From assembly GCA_045600105.1 (NCBI GenBank), contig JAZRXG010000033.1, forward strand, positions 7,095 to 71,094: a stretch of 64,000 nucleotides of DNA, read 5' to 3'. This document shows positions 62,482 to 64,000 of the stretch, piece after piece. A program made the position numbers and the translations under genes. Within the stretch, counting starts at the first letter, position 1; the number at the start of each line of letters is the position of its first letter. Below the pieces are notes generated by a model that did no database searches, was not told the origin of the DNA, and saw only the letters and a list, made by a program, of their open reading frames with translations. Source of the DNA: UBA1206 sp045600105 (GTDB taxonomy: Bacteria > Bacillota > Clostridia > Oscillospirales > CAG-382).

Positions 62482-62568
62482 GCGGGTATGGCGGAATTGG
62501 CAGACGCGTTAGATTCAGGTTCTAATTTTCGCAAGGAAGTACAGGTTCAAGTCCTGCTACCCGCACCA
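62482..62568 (+). tRNA. tRNA-Leu (anticodon CAG)
   Basis: Acceptor stem gcgggta (62482-62488) pairs with tacccgc (62558-62564), discriminator A, and CCA is encoded at 62566-62568. The anticodon stem ttaga/tctaa flanks a 7-base loop with CAG at 62516-62518. A long variable arm and ggttcaagtcc T arm mark a class II leucine tRNA. Confidence 0.95.
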
Positions 62569-62577
62569 AACAGGAAT

Positions 62578-62620
62578 AATCCGAACTTCGTCATAAAAGG
62601 TGACGCGTTCGGATTTTCTG
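62578..62620 (+). terminator. terminator after tRNA-Leu
   Basis: Stem aatccgaac (62578-62586) and gttcggatt (62607-62615) followed by ttctgtt. It ends the single-gene tRNA transcript. Confidence 0.65.
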
Positions 62621-62660
62621 TTATGTTCACTTATCCTAATTTCAATAAGAAGAAATAGTC

Positions 62661-62705
62661 AAAAAACGGAGACTGCCTCAATTTTGATGCAGCCTCCGTT
62701 ATCTT
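62661..62705 (-). terminator. terminator of the sigma-like gene
   Basis: On the minus strand, a stem aacggaggctgc with gcagtctccgtt (one mismatch) is followed by tttttt, immediately after the stop of the gene at 62717. Confidence 0.75.
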
Positions 62706-62716
62706 TGTGCGATTTA

Positions 62717-64000
62717 TTATTGCAAAACGACGTATGTTGACGGCATTTCGCAAGGATGCCATGTGGTGCTTAGAAAATGCCGCTCAATCAATATTAACGC
62801 AGGAGCACAGACAGTATTCACAAACGCGTCATTCGCGGCAATTCCGGGAACTTGATCTGTCAAATGCTTTGGCGTGTGTGCTCTTAAAATGCGGATGGTA
62901 GTTGCCTCTATTTCCCGAATGATTCCAGCAAGTTCATGATCGATAAATTCTTTTGCTATTTGAACAACCTTATCGTATTGCTCGGAAGAGTAAACCGGAA
63001 CGGCTGCCCGACAGGAACCGTTTTCGTTGATAATGTATCCCTTTCTGATCATTTCGGCAATCGCTTCAAGATCGTATTCGCTGAAATCCGTTTTTTTACC
63101 ACGGCAAATATCACAGAAGAGATTGATATATCGCTTGTTTCCGTAAAAATCATGGTGATTGCCTTTGCCGTTTTTCTCGTAATCAAAGAAGAATAACCTG
63201 TCGTCGCGATTGCTTGGACAATCGGAAAAACTAAATATCATCTTTTCGATCGGCTTCTCTACGCACCACAGGTATGCACGTTCACCCCATCCGGTTTTGG
63301 GAAAATGTTCTGTATCGCCACCATAAGAAATCGTCATTATCGTTCGGAAGAGAATGACACTGAACTGCCAACATAAGGTGCTTTCAGAAAAATCATTACC
63401 TGAAAATCCGATTTTTCGGTATTCATCCAGTTTTTCGGAAACAAAGATTTTGATCTTGTCTGCGATCTGCTTATGGTATTTTGCGACAGCGCGTTCAATT
63501 TCATCCGCACATTCCCCGGTAATGACGATCACATTTGCTTTGTAATGATTTCCTTCCCTGATAATGATTCGTTTGTCTTCAAGTGCTTTGATTTCATCGT
63601 CAAGATAAGGAAGCGGGATACCGGTTTCAAGACTGATTTGCTGTTCGGTAAGGGAATCATTATAGACGGCGCTTAAAATATTCTGTCTGATTTTGCTCTG
63701 CATAAAATCCCAAAAGCAATTCGGTCCTTCACCGCTGTACAAGGGAATCAATGTTTTGGGGTTATAACTGAGTGAGCCGAGATTTCTTTCCATGTTCATT
63801 CCTTCTTTCAATATTATTCGTGATTTGAAAAGCAGGTATTTTACCATGCTTTCGGAAATGGTAAGAGACGACGAAATTTCCGCGCAGGAACGATTTTCAA
63901 TATAATAAAGAATCGTTGCTTTGCGATATTTTTCCGACAGCAACGTCAATTCACGCCGAAGTGCAAAAATATCGCTTTTATCTTCATTAAAATGATCTTC
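62717..64000 (-). CDS. sigma-70-family-like protein with long C-terminal extension (N-terminus outside window)
   Basis: The frame is open to the window edge; 428 residues are visible. The first 65 visible residues look like sigma region 4: LRRELTLLSEKYRKATILYY, then the helix-turn-helix SCAEISSSLTISESMVKYLL. Beyond this lies a ~360-residue extension with a second winged-helix-like segment (KIRQNILSAVYNDSLTEQQI, GIPLPYLDDEIKAL, ending IIIREGNHY) and a large uncharacterised C-terminal part. Codon use is clearly AT-richer than that of neighbours, and it lies next to a tRNA gene, both hints of transfer. A TTG at 63949 is not the true start. Role: alternative sigma factor or sigma-like sensor (inference). 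Confidence 0.65.
   Translation of the reverse strand, partial: EDHFNEDKSDIFALRRELTLLSEKYRKATILYYIENRSCAEISSSLTISESMVKYLLFKSRIILKEGMNMERNLGSLSYNPKTLIPLYSGEGPNCFWDFMQSKIRQNILSAVYNDSLTEQQISLETGIPLPYLDDEIKALEDKRIIIREGNHYKANVIVITGECADEIERAVAKYHKQIADKIKIFVSEKLDEYRKIGFSGNDFSESTLCWQFSVILFRTIMTISYGGDTEHFPKTGWGERAYLWCVEKPIEKMIFSFSDCPSNRDDRLFFFDYEKNGKGNHHDFYGNKRYINLFCDICRGKKTDFSEYDLEAIAEMIRKGYIINENGSCRAAVPVYSSEQYDKVVQIAKEFIDHELAGIIREIEATTIRILRAHTPKHLTDQVPGIAANDAFVNTVCAPALILIERHFLSTTWHPCEMPSTYVVLQ

Noticed and set aside
62377..62658. Small ORF covering the tRNA-Leu gene
   Set aside because: Its product includes the well-known false peptide produced by translating a tRNA-Leu gene; the tRNA fold is clear.

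Overview
The window looks like a chromosomal segment from an uncultured, spore-forming, low-to-moderate GC Firmicute, most likely a gut member of class Clostridia (Oscillospirales-like). The basis is gene content and order: a yloC-remA-gmk-rpoZ-priA-def-fmt-rsmB-rlmN-stp-prkC-rsgA cluster, a scpA-scpB-DUF2953-ytfJ-dacF cluster, a GerW/YtfJ-type sporulation protein, a CotF-like ferritin-fold coat protein, a YerC/TrpR-type regulator heading the his operon, TTG and GTG starts, and strong GGAGG ribosome binding sites. No name below family level is claimed; a marker-protein search would be needed.

Layout. Bases 1-2325 are the tail end of a phage-like module (a partial structural protein, a long coiled-coil protein, a Hol44-type holin and two tiny membrane ORFs) closed by a bidirectional terminator. 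Bases 2329-10122 are a complete minus-strand histidine operon led by a YerC-type regulator and carrying a fused hisZ-hisG gene; its promoter and a likely operator are visible. Bases 10141-11947 hold a cysteine-desulfurase-like gene with a DUF3343 partner and a SLOG-fold gene. Bases 12035-15566 are the rpmG-secE-nusG-rplK-rplA-rplJ-rplL cluster, with two consensus promoters and RNA leaders before rplK and rplJ. Bases 15584-23800 hold a lipoprotein, a Gfo/Idh/MocA oxidoreductase, a VanRS-like two-component system, a monoacylglycerol-lipase-like hydrolase, and glpK with a GlpT-like transporter.

Bases 23809-49128 form one unbroken minus-strand gene train of about 25 kb. Its upstream half is translation, cell-division and kinase housekeeping. 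Its downstream half is a cell-surface module: phosphatidylserine synthase, two NodB polysaccharide deacetylases, an MBOAT acyltransferase, two DHHW (AlgX/AlgJ-like) exported proteins, an FkbH-like HAD protein, an acyl carrier protein and a small Cys-rich protein. I read the FkbH/ACP/MBOAT/DHHW set as a candidate analogue of the Dlt D-alanylation system, in which a glyceryl group (rather than D-alanine) would be loaded on a carrier protein and passed across the membrane to a wall polymer. This is the best candidate for an undescribed system here.

Bases 49345-60988 return to the plus strand: gpmI, a site-2 protease, scpA/scpB, sporulation and wall genes (ytfJ, dacF), rluB, yhbY, yqeK, rsfS, leuS, mscL and a BadF-type sugar kinase. 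Bases 61026-62200 are a CotF-like gene and a HAD phosphatase on the minus strand. A tRNA-Leu(CAG) gene with its own promoter follows. The window ends inside an AT-richer minus-strand gene that looks like a sigma-70-family protein with a very long C-terminal extension. No rRNA, insertion sequence, integrase, CRISPR array or replication origin was seen, and no gene-free stretch exceeds 300 bases.
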